Below, piece by piece: positions 1 to 8,069 of a DNA stretch of 64,000 nucleotides. The notes beneath the pieces are model-generated. The model was not told the origin of the DNA and did no database searches. It saw nothing but the letters and a program-made list of their open reading frames with translations. The stretch lies in NCBI GenBank assembly GCA_032388755.1, contig CP135593.1, positions 434,001 through 498,000 of the forward strand, read 5' to 3'. The stretch is from Neisseria sp. DTU_2020_1000833_1_SI_GRL_NUU_006 (GTDB taxonomy: Bacteria; Pseudomonadota; Gammaproteobacteria; Burkholderiales; Neisseriaceae). Position 1 is the stretch's first letter; the number at the start of each line of letters is the position of its first letter. The position numbers and the translations under genes were made by a program.

Positions 1-942
1 GCGCGGGGTGTCATTATCGGCAATAATCGCAATCTCTTTCAGGTCGTCTGAAAGCAGGTATTTCGCCAAGCTGTTTGCGCTCAAGGCGGCGGATAAGCCC
101 CAATCGCGGGCTTGGAACAGTTCGCGGGCGGCAAGGGCGGTTTCTATGCCCTCTGCGATGACAAGCCGTCCGTTTTCAGGGGTGGGGAACAAGTGAACCG
201 CCATGCCTGAAATGCTGCCCTGTTTGCGGCTCTGCATTTTCTTGGCGGGCAGGGCTTCGCCCGTTTCGGGGTGTTTGATTGCCAGCTTCTGATAATGCGG
301 GGCATGTAGCCCGTCCTCTCCATATGGCTTGTCATAGGTCGTCTGAAAATAGGTCATGTGTAAGCCTTGAAGCCCTCCGCCCGTATCGCGGATGGCGCAA
401 ACCATACAGGGGAAACGACCGATAAAAAGCGGCTTGTCCTCCCCCGTCGTCCAATAATCCGCCTCTCTCAAAAAACGGACGTTTTCAGGTAACTGCACCA
501 TGTCCAAACCGCGTGATTTCAAATACTGCACGGCGGGGGAATCGGCGGTTATCGGTTCTGCCCCGTCCCACAATGCTGCAAGTTTGCCGATTTGGTCTTT
601 TTCGGGGCGTGGTTGCGTCTGTGGGCGTGTGGGCGGTATCGGTAAGGGGTTTGCACCGCCCATGTTCAACACGCCCGCTACGGCGTGCAATGCTTCGTCA
701 AAACCGCAATTCAGGTAGTGCATTACCAAGCCGAAACCGTCGCCCGCGCCGTTCTCCCAATGGCTGCAAATGAATGTGCCGTTGCCGTCCTTGTCGTCGT
801 ACCTGAAACGGTCTTTACCCCCACACGCGGGGCATGGCTGGTGTTTGTTTTTCAAGTATCGCTGGTCTATGCCGATGGCGGCGTGGATTTCCTGCCAGCG
901 GTATTGCGCGGTGGCTTTGATGTCTTGATAGGTCGGTTTCAT
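1..942 (-). CDS. Phage/satellite DNA primase, N-terminal part (runs off left edge)
   Basis: Partial gene: 314 codons are read and the frame stays open to base 1. An N-terminal zinc ribbon of the P4-primase type is visible around residues 35-60 (CPACGGKDRF, then a Cys-Ser-His pair), followed by a Toprim-like segment near the edge (VIAEGIETALAA and IIADND). These are the parts expected of an alpha/Pri-type primase that would make RNA primers for element replication; the helicase half would lie outside the window. The start at 942 overlaps the stop of the upstream small gene in an ATGA arrangement, implying translational coupling. A DUS lies inside the coding region, so the gene has long resided in Neisseria. 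The primase assignment is strong; whether it belongs to a satellite or a complete phage cannot be decided here. Confidence 0.85.
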   Translation of the reverse strand, partial: MKPTYQDIKATAQYRWQEIHAAIGIDQRYLKNKHQPCPACGGKDRFRYDDKDGNGTFICSHWENGAGDGFGLVMHYLNCGFDEALHAVAGVLNMGGANPLPIPPTRPQTQPRPEKDQIGKLAALWDGAEPITADSPAVQYLKSRGLDMVQLPENVRFLREADYWTTGEDKPLFIGRFPCMVCAIRDTGGGLQGLHMTYFQTTYDKPYGEDGLHAPHYQKLAIKHPETGEALPAKKMQSRKQGSISGMAVHLFPTPENGRLVIAEGIETALAARELFQARDWGLSAALSANSLAKYLLSDDLKEIAIIADNDTPR

Positions 943-1154
943 TGCTCTGCCTCCCCTGTTACAGGTTCTAAAACTATTCCCGCCATCGGGTCGGTCTCCC
1001 ATATGGTCGGTGTTGTCTGTATTGCCTGCTCCGTGTCTGCATGGGCGGGCTGGTTACAGGCTCGGATTGCCAAAGCCATCAACAACACCCCAAACACCAG
1101 CAAAGCGCGGTTGGAATAGCGGCGGAAACGGTCGTTTTTGTCAGTCGGTTTCAT
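939..1154 (-). CDS. Small single-pass membrane protein of the element
   Basis: 71 codons. A charged N-terminus (about residues 1-16, rich in Lys/Arg) precedes one hydrophobic segment (about residues 19-32, ALLVFGVLLMALAI), then a polar tail. It could be a membrane anchor or an uncleaved signal. The stop codon overlaps the primase start by the ATGA junction, and a GGAGG lies about 13 bases before the start. No family is recognised. The exact junctions with its neighbours are the main reason to believe it is a real gene. Confidence 0.55.
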   Translation of the reverse strand: MKPTDKNDRFRRYSNRALLVFGVLLMALAIRACNQPAHADTEQAIQTTPTIWETDPMAGIVLEPVTGEAEQ

Positions 1155-1290
1155 GGTTTCATGTCCTCCATGCCCCAGCGCACCAAAAATATCAAGTATC
1201 GAAAAATCAGATACTTACAAAAACACTAGGGCGAAGTTTGCCCTATGCCGTCCAAAACGGGCGGCATAAAGGCGGGTGTTTTTCAGGGAT

Positions 1291-1542
1291 TTAGCGGATT
1301 TGTTCGGCTGTCGTTACACTGAAAGCAGCCCATGCTTTTAGGTCGTCTGAAAGCGAAGCAATAAACGACTGACAGGCGGCAACGGCGGCGGCGTGTGATG
1401 GATAGATACCCAAACGGCGGGCGGTACATGAATGAACGTCAATATCGGCTAAATACGCGGTCGGTTCGTGGACGACGGCGCAAAAGCCTTGTTCTGATGG
1501 GTATTGAACGTCTTGGATTTGAATAGAATTTGAAGATTGCAT
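1291..1542 (-). CDS. Hypothetical element protein, 83 aa
   Basis: Short acidic protein without membrane segment or recognised motif. The middle has an Ala-rich helix-like stretch (AAAVAACQSFIASL). A DUS falls inside the gene and is read as SLSDDLK. It lies between the small terminase and the primase, where P4-like elements carry small accessory genes. Codon use matches the neighbours. Function unknown. Confidence 0.5.
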   Translation of the reverse strand: MQSSNSIQIQDVQYPSEQGFCAVVHEPTAYLADIDVHSCTARRLGIYPSHAAAVAACQSFIASLSDDLKAWAAFSVTTAEQIR

Positions 1543-1721
1543 TTGAAATGCTCCTAGTTAAATTGAGATTTGAGAAATGCCCGAAATAGGGGGCGGTGCT
1601 CTCTCCTGTAACTAGTCAGGCGTGGGCGTTGCCGCTACCACACACCGCCATAACTCGTGATAGGTCGTCTGAAATGCTAACGTTTGATAACATTACAAAC
1701 GCCCGTAAAAGAATTTTGGCG

Positions 1722-1751
1722 ATAAAAAATCAGCGTTTACCCTGCTGATTT
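1722..1751 (-). terminator. Hairpin with T-run downstream of the small terminase gene
   Basis: Read on the minus strand, AAATCAGC and GCTGATTT form an 8-bp stem (bases 1744-1751 and 1727-1734) followed by a run of T. It lies in the otherwise empty stretch 1543-1829, between the small terminase gene and the 83-aa gene, and would separate two leftward transcripts. Confidence 0.55.
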
Positions 1752-1829
1752 GGGCTAGTTAATTTAAGAGAGAACCTAAATTCTGATTCTCAAGGCTCGA
1801 TTTGTCAAATGATTTTTGCATTGGACGGG

Positions 1830-2372
1830 TTAAATTATTTTGTCCAGCACAATCAAGACAGTTGCATACTCAATGCGCGCTATGTCGTTTCCAACGATTC
1901 CGATGATGTCGGCAAGCGTAATTTCACTGTACGGCTTATTAAAAAAAGTGTTGCTGACTTGCTTTATTTCCTCTTGGCTTAACGGGCATTTGCGCTCTTC
2001 CTGTTTCACTTGGCTGATTTCCGCCTCTGCCTTGATTTCCGCCTTATCCACCAGCAAGCCCAGCATTTTTGCCTTGCCCATCGTTGCCGATACCGCCGCG
2101 CTGCTTTGCGGTGTAGGGGCTGCCAATGCGGCCGCCCGCGCCTGTTCCAGTTCGCTCAACAGGTCGCCCACCGTTACCGCGTGGCGTTGCCGTGCCTCTG
2201 CCTTGAGGTCATCTACCATCGCGGAAATATCGGGGTCTTGAAGCAGCTTATAGGCTTCATTCGTTACCGTTTCGGGCTTCATGTTGTCGGCGTTGTAGGC
2301 TTGCCGATATGCTTCGCTCGCATTACCCGTTTCCACATACAGACGGGCAAACTGTTCTTGTTTCGGGGTCAT
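1830..2372 (-). CDS. Terminase small subunit (TerS-like)
   Basis: 180 aa. The N-terminus (MTPKQEQFARLYVETGNASEAYR) is the typical opening of the Terminase_2 small-subunit family, a helix-turn-helix that recognises phage DNA for packaging. It is followed by the usual helical region with VGDLLSELEQARAAAL and a KAKMLGLLVDKAE segment. The last ~45 residues are more AT-rich and not recognised. No large terminase gene is adjacent in the visible part. In PICI-type satellites a lone TerS redirects helper packaging, so a lone terS beside alpA and a primase is informative. Family assignment is confident; the satellite role is inference. Confidence 0.8.
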   Translation of the reverse strand: MTPKQEQFARLYVETGNASEAYRQAYNADNMKPETVTNEAYKLLQDPDISAMVDDLKAEARQRHAVTVGDLLSELEQARAAALAAPTPQSSAAVSATMGKAKMLGLLVDKAEIKAEAEISQVKQEERKCPLSQEEIKQVSNTFFNKPYSEITLADIIGIVGNDIARIEYATVLIVLDKII

Positions 2373-2440
2373 GTCCTTAATCCTTTTAGAACGCCGCCCA
2401 ATAGCGATTTTTCAGCCTTTGGGCGGTTGTTTGAGTGTTG

Positions 2441-3139
2441 CTATTTCAAATTGTCCAAAGCCGCTTCTTTTTCTTTCTCCACGTCTTCCAAGATGTCGAA
2501 AATAGCGTTTTCTTCCCCGCCTGTGCCGTCCATCATGTTGAAGAAGCCGGGTAAACGTAAATCAATGATTCGATTTGGCAGGGATTGCCCATAGGACGGG
2601 CAATCAGCCCGCAAACCGTTTTCTTGTAGCTTCGTTTTCATCTCAACGGCGGCTTTACCGATTCCCACCAATTTCGCGGCAGCTTTGATATAGGCGCGCG
2701 CGGCTTCCATATACTCGGGCAAGTGGGTTTCTTCTATATCGATGACAAACATTTCATATCGGGAAACGAACAATAAATTGCGAAGCTCTGAAATGCGGTT
2801 CAGATGCTGGCGGCGTTCATCAAAAAGGCTTTCCAACAGTTCTTTTTGCGCTTCCAGCATATCGGCGGCGCGGTCTGCCTCTTCGCGTTTGGCGGCAATC
2901 TCTGAATCAAGCCCTTTGGCTTCTTCGCTGTTTGTGGGTTTGCCCATTTTCAATAAATTGGCAAATATGCCTTTGCGTCTGTTTCGTAGCCCCGCAAATT
3001 CATTGATAACCGCCTGCGCTTCTGTAACGCCCGCTTCTGCCGCTTCAATTTGGGCGGTCAGTTCGCTGCATTTGTCCTCTTCCTCTTTCAGTAACTTTTG
3101 GCGGGTCTCAAAAGTTGTCTTTGTATATTCGATATTCAT
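2441..3139 (-). CDS. Hypothetical coiled-coil protein of the element
   Basis: 232 aa, strongly charged. Residues about 10-125 show long heptad-like stretches rich in Glu, Lys, Ala and Leu, predicting a coiled coil; residues about 135-232 look more globular. No signal peptide or membrane segment. It lies between the small terminase and the small HTH gene, all leftward. I do not recognise the family; a scaffold, capsid-size or packaging-interference factor would fit a satellite, but nothing in the sequence proves it. Confidence 0.6.
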   Translation of the reverse strand: MNIEYTKTTFETRQKLLKEEEDKCSELTAQIEAAEAGVTEAQAVINEFAGLRNRRKGIFANLLKMGKPTNSEEAKGLDSEIAAKREEADRAADMLEAQKELLESLFDERRQHLNRISELRNLLFVSRYEMFVIDIEETHLPEYMEAARAYIKAAAKLVGIGKAAVEMKTKLQENGLRADCPSYGQSLPNRIIDLRLPGFFNMMDGTGGEENAIFDILEDVEKEKEAALDNLK

Positions 3140-3155
3140 AGTTAAAGCTCCTGAT

Positions 3156-3395
3156 TTAATTGATTAATACGAATCGACCGCGTTTCACGGTTTCCCCGAA
3201 TTGGTTGGTTACTTCTTCCATCACGGTAACGATGTCATGCCCCGCCCTGCGAAGCTCCATGATGCGCGTGTTGTAGCCCAATATGCCCATTTGGGAAAGC
3301 TCCCATGATGTAACGCTGCCCTGTTTCAATCGGGACAAAACGCGCTCTCGTTGACTTGGCGTTTTGGGTTTGCCGTTGGTAGAATAGCTGCTCAT
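3156..3395 (-). CDS. Small helix-turn-helix protein (HTH_39-like)
   Basis: 79 aa from the ATG at 3395, which has AAAGGA upstream. The frame extends further upstream, but that part overlaps the alpA gene in another frame and looks like a shadow. The core (RERVLSRLKQGSVTSWELSQ followed by GYNTRIMELRRAGHDI) is a winged-helix pattern common in small phage and satellite proteins, ending in a short beta hairpin (GRFVLIN). It probably binds DNA. It sits directly downstream of alpA and is likely co-transcribed. Confidence 0.65.
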   Translation of the reverse strand: MSSYSTNGKPKTPSQRERVLSRLKQGSVTSWELSQMGILGYNTRIMELRRAGHDIVTVMEEVTNQFGETVKRGRFVLIN

Positions 3396-3459
3396 GCTTA
3401 ATAATCCTTTCCGCCGTCTGAATGTCCGTTCAGGCGGCATTTGTTTTGCGCCTGATAAA

Positions 3460-3675
3460 TCAATTTGCCCGCTCTTCGCGTTTGGCTGCCAGTTTTCCAA
3501 GATACTCTTCAATCTCACTGGAAAGCCAGCCGGTAATATTTTCGGAAAGTTTGATAGGCTTAGGAAAATCAGGGCGGTGATGGCGGCTCTTAGGGTTTGC
3601 CCAATTCCAGATAGTCGCACGGGAAACACCTAATTCACGGGCTACACTTTCTGCTCTTAATACTGTGTTATTCAT
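3460..3675 (-). CDS. alpA: AlpA-family excisionase/activator
   Basis: 71 aa. MerR-like winged helix with the hallmark of the AlpA/prophage regulator family: RAESVARELGVSRATIWNW followed by FPKPIKLSENITGW and a helix (SSEIEEYLGKLAAKREER). AlpA proteins bind near the attachment region, help excision, and in P4-like and PICI elements activate the replication genes. It is read toward the small HTH gene and the replication/packaging genes, as expected. Family call is strong. Confidence 0.8.
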   Translation of the reverse strand: MNNTVLRAESVARELGVSRATIWNWANPKSRHHRPDFPKPIKLSENITGWLSSEIEEYLGKLAAKREERAN

Positions 3676-3821
3676 TTACTTTGCCTTTCGTTTGTTTGGA
3701 TTAACTGGGTGTATTTTGCGAAAGACAGGCAAACAAAAAAACGGAATCAGGATTTAACTTGACCTGATTCCGCTTGTTGAAAGCCCTATAAATAAAGGCT
3801 GGAAAGATAGATTACTTTTTT

Positions 3822-4634
3822 TTATTTTTCGGGTTTTCTTCCCGTTGCAGCCCAATCAGGGCGAATGATTTGCGCTATTTTATCTGCCATTGTTTGCGTG
3901 ATTTTCCCTCCTGATTGCTCAATTACCCATTTAGCAATATCTGAATTATTTGGCTGTGTGTCTTTTTCAAGTGGGGATGCGTTTCCCCAAAATTTGGAAA
4001 ATGCTTGATTGGCAAGTTGTAGTGTTTGTGGTGGGCTATTGTAATTAGCTTGTTTATTTTCATTTTGTGGGTGTGTTGATTTTAGACGGCTAATTTCATC
4101 TTGAAGATTGTGAATGAGTGTAGGATATTCCGCAAACTCACTAGTTGCCATAAATAAATCAGGTTTCGTTCTCTCTATTTTTTCAGGTAAGGTGTTAGAA
4201 TTTCCTGTTAGATAATCAAGTAAGCTGCCTAACGTATCTCGATATGCGTTAGTTGCTTCTTTAGTGTTAAGCAATAATTTACTTTCGGGAATACCTCCAG
4301 ATTCTTCTATTTCTATTAGTTCGTCATATAAAATAAAGTAGCAGTCATCATACTGATAAAAATCAAGCATGGAATCAGATTGAATTTGTGCATCGTGTAA
4401 ATTTTCAGTAGTAAATATGAAACTACAAGAGTAAAAATCATAATCTAAAAGCCAAGTGGCAATATCTTGATAAGTTATCTCAAGAGATGATTTACCGCCC
4501 CGTTCTTTAAGTTCATCTTTAAAATCATTTTTTATTTTTTCAAATAAAGATTGAATAGTTAAATAGTATTTACTATTTGCCATTCGCTTAAATTCTCGTT
4601 GAAGAATATTTTTTTGTGCCTGTGTTTTTTTCAT
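3822..4634 (-). CDS. Hypothetical AT-rich cargo protein, 270 aa
   Basis: Markedly AT-rich next to GC-rich integrase and alpA genes, suggesting recently acquired cargo. The N-terminal 120 residues are helical and acidic; residues about 160-215 look low-complexity (Asn/Gln/Pro-rich); the C-terminus (MADKIAQIIRPDWAATGRKP) resembles a short DNA-binding or adaptor tail. No catalytic motif, signal or membrane segment is visible. The slot between the integrase and alpA often holds accessory or defence genes in P4-like elements, but that is context only. Confidence 0.6.
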   Translation of the reverse strand: MKKTQAQKNILQREFKRMANSKYYLTIQSLFEKIKNDFKDELKERGGKSSLEITYQDIATWLLDYDFYSCSFIFTTENLHDAQIQSDSMLDFYQYDDCYFILYDELIEIEESGGIPESKLLLNTKEATNAYRDTLGSLLDYLTGNSNTLPEKIERTKPDLFMATSEFAEYPTLIHNLQDEISRLKSTHPQNENKQANYNSPPQTLQLANQAFSKFWGNASPLEKDTQPNNSDIAKWVIEQSGGKITQTMADKIAQIIRPDWAATGRKPEK

Positions 4635-4649
4635 TTGTAGAATTTAGCC

Positions 4650-5882
4650 TCAATGTGCCTTGTTATATTCAATCAGTTGCAATGCTTGGTTGTATCGCTC
4701 CCGCAAATAGTCGCTATACCATTGCATAAATTCTTTGCGCTCATTCAGATAATCGGCGCGGTTATAGGCGGCGCGGATTTTGTTGTTTTCAATGTGGGCA
4801 AGTTGTCGCTCTATCGCGTCAGGGTTGAAACCTTGTTCATTCAAAACACTGCTGGCAAGCGAGCGGAAACCATGCGGGGTTACTCTGCCTTTGTAGCCCA
4901 TGCGCTCAATGATTCGGCTGATGGTTGCGTCGCTGATAAAACCGTCCGTCTTGGTGCGGCTCGGAAACAGAAACGGCGTATTGCCTGTAAGCTCTTTCAG
5001 TTCTGCCAAAAGTTCAAGCGTCCAGTCAGCCAGCGGCACGGCATGGGGCGGTTTCGGCGCGGTCTTTTCGTGCTTCATACGCTGGGCGGGAACTGTCCAT
5101 ATTGCCGCGTCAAAGTCTATTTCATTCCATTGTCCGCCCCTTAGTTCCGTGCTTCGTAAAAAGGTCAGCATATTCAAAATCAGGGCTATTCTGTTTTGCG
5201 GCTCAATCTCTGCCAATATCAGGCGGCGAAAAAACTCGGTCAGTTCTTCACGGGGCAGGGCGGGGCGATGGTCGGTCTGCTTGGCGGGGATGTATTTCCG
5301 CAATGAATAGGCGGGGTTGGTTTCCACTACTTCAAGCATGACAGCATAGTCAAATATCGAGCCTGTCCATTCCCTGATTTTTTCCGCCGTATTGTTCACG
5401 CCCCGTGTCATTACGCCGTCGAGAACCGTTTTAATATCGCTTACCCTGATTTCCTGTATCGGCATTTCGCCGATAACGGGGAAAACGTCGGTTTCAAAAT
5501 ATCTCAACACTCGGGCGGCGTGGTTTTCTTTCCAGCGGATTAGGTTGTCAGAATGCCAGCGGCGGGCGATGGCTTCAAAGGTATTTAGGGCGGCGGCTTG
5601 CCGTTCGCGTTTTTCCTGTTGCTTGGCTTCGCTGGGGTCTTGCCCCGATACAAGCAAGCGGCGGGCATTTTCGGCGGCTTGGCGGGCTTCTACCAGTGAT
5701 ATGGTCGGATATTTGCCGATAGTAAATGTTTTCTCTTTGCCATCTATACGGTATTTCAGGCGGAAAATTTTCCCACCTGCTGGGGTAACTTCAAGATACA
5801 GGCCGCCCCCGTCAAATAACTTGGCTTTCTTTCCAGTATCAGACGGCTTGGCGGCTTTGATTTGGCGGTCGTTTAGGGGCAT
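4650..5882 (-). CDS. int: P4-type tyrosine integrase
   Basis: 410 aa, normal length for the family. The N-terminal Arm-binding domain (DUF4102-like) opens with MPLNDRQIKAAKPSDTGKKA and the motif DGGGLYLEV. The catalytic domain shows the first Arg region (FLRSTELRGGQW), the HGFR box (TPHGFRSLASSVLNE) and the tyrosine in RAAYNRADY. The canonical residues are present, so it should be active. It would recombine the element with a chromosomal site. It lies at the right edge of the leftward element, as usual for P4-like islands; the direct repeats just upstream may be its binding sites. Confidence 0.92.
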   Translation of the reverse strand: MPLNDRQIKAAKPSDTGKKAKLFDGGGLYLEVTPAGGKIFRLKYRIDGKEKTFTIGKYPTISLVEARQAAENARRLLVSGQDPSEAKQQEKRERQAAALNTFEAIARRWHSDNLIRWKENHAARVLRYFETDVFPVIGEMPIQEIRVSDIKTVLDGVMTRGVNNTAEKIREWTGSIFDYAVMLEVVETNPAYSLRKYIPAKQTDHRPALPREELTEFFRRLILAEIEPQNRIALILNMLTFLRSTELRGGQWNEIDFDAAIWTVPAQRMKHEKTAPKPPHAVPLADWTLELLAELKELTGNTPFLFPSRTKTDGFISDATISRIIERMGYKGRVTPHGFRSLASSVLNEQGFNPDAIERQLAHIENNKIRAAYNRADYLNERKEFMQWYSDYLRERYNQALQLIEYNKAH

Positions 5883-5970
5883 TGGGGGTATGTTTTTTAT
5901 GAGTGTTGTCAGATTCCCCGAATCATACCCCCATATTTTGGTTTATTCAATTATACGGCATTGGGGGTAT
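5878..5970. repeat. Direct repeats overlapping the integrase start
   Basis: GGCATTGGGGGTAT occurs at 5878-5891 (overlapping the integrase start codon) and again at 5957-5970; an inverted partial copy, ATACCCCCA, lies at 5925-5933. Spaced repeats at this position are typical of integrase or AlpA arm-binding sites and could make the integrase autoregulated. No binding data can be read from sequence. Confidence 0.5.
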
Positions 5971-6051
5971 TTAGACATTTGGCAAGGGGGTTAATAGCCT
6001 GAAAGCCTTACCAGTATTGAATCTTGATTACTGCGTTAGATTTGATTAGAC

Positions 6052-6076
6052 AAAAAAATAACCCCTGAAAGGGGTT
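6052..6076 (-). terminator. Hairpin terminator between two integrase regions
   Basis: AACCCC TGAAA GGGGTT forms a short GC-rich hairpin (6060-6076). On the minus strand it is followed by a run of seven T, the usual form of an intrinsic terminator. It would stop transcripts entering the leftward integrase from the right. Confidence 0.6.
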
Positions 6077-6114
6077 AGGTGGTGCGGACGGAGTGCGATT
6101 AAACAGATAATAGG

Positions 6115-6199
6115 TTATGATTGATTAGTGTTAATTTGAATCTATTTAATATACGAAACAATATGATATAAATTGAAGATAGTTGATTATGATTGATTA
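6115..6199. repeat. 13-bp direct repeat before the second integrase
   Basis: TTATGATTGATTA occurs at 6115-6127 and 6187-6199 in an AT-rich tract just upstream of the rightward integrase. Candidate integrase arm sites or part of the attachment region; the 5.9-6.25 kb gap is where two elements abut. No gene is seen here. Confidence 0.35.
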
Positions 6200-6253
6200 T
6201 GGTCTTTTATAACATATAATGGCTTGTCCCTAATTTGTCCCAAACCTATACCG

Positions 6254-7246
6254 ATGGCAACAATCGAAAAACGGAACGGTAAATACCGTGTCAAAGTGCG
6301 CCTGAAAGGTGTTACCAAGTCTGAAACATTTACTTTGAAGTCTGATGCTGTTGCTTGGGCGGCGAGGACTGAGGCGGCAATTTTAGACGGCATTCAGGGA
6401 AATGCGCCAAAAAGCCTATACTTCGCCGACCTGATCGTCCGATACCGTGATGAAATCACTCCGACGAAACGAGGAAGTAGGGCGGAAACGTACCGGCTGA
6501 ATCGTGCGCTACGGTCTGAATTGGCTGATATTAAGGTTGGTGATTTGCGCCCTTATCATTTTGCTCAGTGGCGCGATAATCGAAAAAAAGAGGTACAGGA
6601 CGCAACAGTAAGGCGTGAACTGGAAACCCTTTCTGCCGTATGCCAAATGGCGGTCAAGGAATGGGGGCTTCTGCCGTCAAATCCTCTATTGCAAATCCGC
6701 CGCCCAAGTAAAGGCAAGGCGCGGAATTATATTCCGTCCGACGAAATTGTTTCGGCGGTGGTGCGCGAACTTGGTGTCGTCGATGATGTGCCTATTATCA
6801 CGACAAAACAACGTGTCGGCTTAACTGTCCTGTTTGCCATTGAAACTGCGATGCGAGCCAGTGAAATCTGCAACATGGCTTGGCGGGATGTATACCTAAA
6901 CCGTCGCGTCGTGCATCTGCCGATAACGAAAAACGGGAGCAGTCGGGACGTACCATTATCCAAAAAGGCGATGTCGATACTGGATAGATTGCCACGTTCT
7001 GATAGTGGTTCTGTGTTTGATATAAGCTCCCACACGCTTGACGTGATGTTCAGACGTGCGCGGGCTAGGGTCGAGGGGGCTGATGATTTCCATTTCCACG
7101 ATACGCGCCACAAAGCATTGACGCGCATGGCGGCGAAAGTCGAGCCTATGCAACTAGCAAAAATTAGCGGTCATAAGGATTTACGCATATTGCTGAACGT
7201 GTACTATAACCCCGATATTGGGGAGCTTGCCGATTTGTTGGATTGA
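6254..7246 (+). CDS. int: Phage tyrosine integrase (second)
   Basis: 330 aa from the ATG at 6254; an upstream TTG in frame at 6224 is less likely because the domain begins at MATIEKRNGKYRVKVR. Arm-type N-terminus, core-binding region around residues 60-150, and a complete catalytic set: first Arg in ETAMRASEICNMAW, the HDTRH box, a GH pair (ISGHKD) and the tyrosine in NVYYNPD. Expected to be active. It points toward small leftward genes, the usual layout of a temperate-phage lysogeny end. A terminator follows at once. Confidence 0.92.
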   Translation: MATIEKRNGKYRVKVRLKGVTKSETFTLKSDAVAWAARTEAAILDGIQGNAPKSLYFADLIVRYRDEITPTKRGSRAETYRLNRALRSELADIKVGDLRPYHFAQWRDNRKKEVQDATVRRELETLSAVCQMAVKEWGLLPSNPLLQIRRPSKGKARNYIPSDEIVSAVVRELGVVDDVPIITTKQRVGLTVLFAIETAMRASEICNMAWRDVYLNRRVVHLPITKNGSSRDVPLSKKAMSILDRLPRSDSGSVFDISSHTLDVMFRRARARVEGADDFHFHDTRHKALTRMAAKVEPMQLAKISGHKDLRILLNVYYNPDIGELADLLD

Positions 7247-7248
7247 AA

Positions 7249-7274
7249 AAACCGCTTGTTAAGGCGGTTTCTTT
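7249..7274 (+). terminator. Intrinsic terminator after the second integrase
   Basis: AAACCGC and GCGGTTT form a 7-bp stem around an 8-base loop, followed by CTTTATTT, starting two bases after the integrase stop. The A-run on the other side makes it potentially bidirectional for the convergent small gene. Confidence 0.7.
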
Positions 7275-7446
7275 ATTTCTGTCGGCGGCGACGGATAAAG
7301 TCGTGTACTTCGGCTTTCGGCCATAACCGTTTGCGCGGCGAAATTACAAACGGCTTTGGAAAGTCAGACTGCTTGCAAGTCTGATTAACGAATGTTGCGC
7401 GTTTGACGTGTAGTAATTCCGCGCATTCTTGCGCTGTTAGATACAT
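7273..7446 (-). CDS. Small excisionase/AlpA-like DNA-binding protein
   Basis: 57 aa. MYLTAQECAELLHVKRATF is a MerR/excisionase-type helix-turn-helix and FPKPFVISPRKRLWPKAEV the wing seen in phage Xis/AlpA proteins. Its start overlaps the last ten bases of the MazG-like gene, so the two are probably translated together. It lies next to the rightward integrase and is the natural candidate for its directionality factor. Confidence 0.65.
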   Translation of the reverse strand: MYLTAQECAELLHVKRATFVNQTCKQSDFPKPFVISPRKRLWPKAEVHDFIRRRRQK

Positions 7447-7958
7447 CTTCTGCCCTTTCGTATTTTCATCAGGCGGTATTTCCGCCGCCTGTCGGATTGG
7501 TAGTTATTCAGCCGACGGCGCATTATTGTTCCGTACAAACTCGCCAAATCGGGCTTAAAGTAATTTTCGCCTTTTACGATTTTCCCGTTCTCGTTGAAAA
7601 TCGGATTGCCGTTTTCGTCAAACTTGCTCCAGTTTGACAAATTGACTTCTTTCAGCGCGCCGACCATATCAAAGCCCATCATATATCCCACGCCGATTGC
7701 CGTTACGATTTGGTCGCATAACGCGTCTAAAATCTCGATAGACTGATTTTCATCCATGCTTTCAACGCCTTTTAGATATGGGGCGCAATCACTCTTAAAA
7801 CGCAACTCTTGCAAAGCCACATCATCGCAATGTAGATTCATGGCGTTGCACATTTCTTTGATTTCTTCAAAATGACAAGCAAACTGAACCATCACATCTT
7901 TACTGGTCGGATTTGGTTTTGCTGCCTTAAGCCAATTAATGATTTTTTCAATGTTCAT
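7437..7958 (-). CDS. MazG-like phage nucleotide pyrophosphohydrolase
   Basis: 173 aa with AGGAG before the start. All-alpha layout with acidic helices, and the C-terminal motif SKFDENGNPIFNEN...GENYFKPDL, characteristic of phage MazG-like/phosphoribosyl-ATP pyrophosphohydrolase-type enzymes. These hydrolyse nucleoside triphosphates or alarmone-like nucleotides to the monophosphate and pyrophosphate; phages use them to adjust pools or damp starvation signalling. Acidic metal-binding residues appear around 70-110 (DENQSIEILDALCD). A basic tail (YQSDRRRKYRLMKIRKGRR) is unusual and overlaps the next gene. Family fairly sure, substrate not. Confidence 0.65.
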   Translation of the reverse strand: MNIEKIINWLKAAKPNPTSKDVMVQFACHFEEIKEMCNAMNLHCDDVALQELRFKSDCAPYLKGVESMDENQSIEILDALCDQIVTAIGVGYMMGFDMVGALKEVNLSNWSKFDENGNPIFNENGKIVKGENYFKPDLASLYGTIMRRRLNNYQSDRRRKYRLMKIRKGRRCI

Positions 7959-8069
7959 TTATAAACTCCTATTCGATTTGTACGATGTATTCTTTTTTGT
8001 CATGCGGCTTGTTTTGGTTTACCGCCTGCGCTTGGTAGTAGGGGCTCAATCCGTAGGGAGTAATACAGG

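Noticed and set aside
6187..6393. 68-aa minus-strand frame before the second integrase
   Set aside because: Runs opposite the integrase N-terminus and has no ribosome site or homology.
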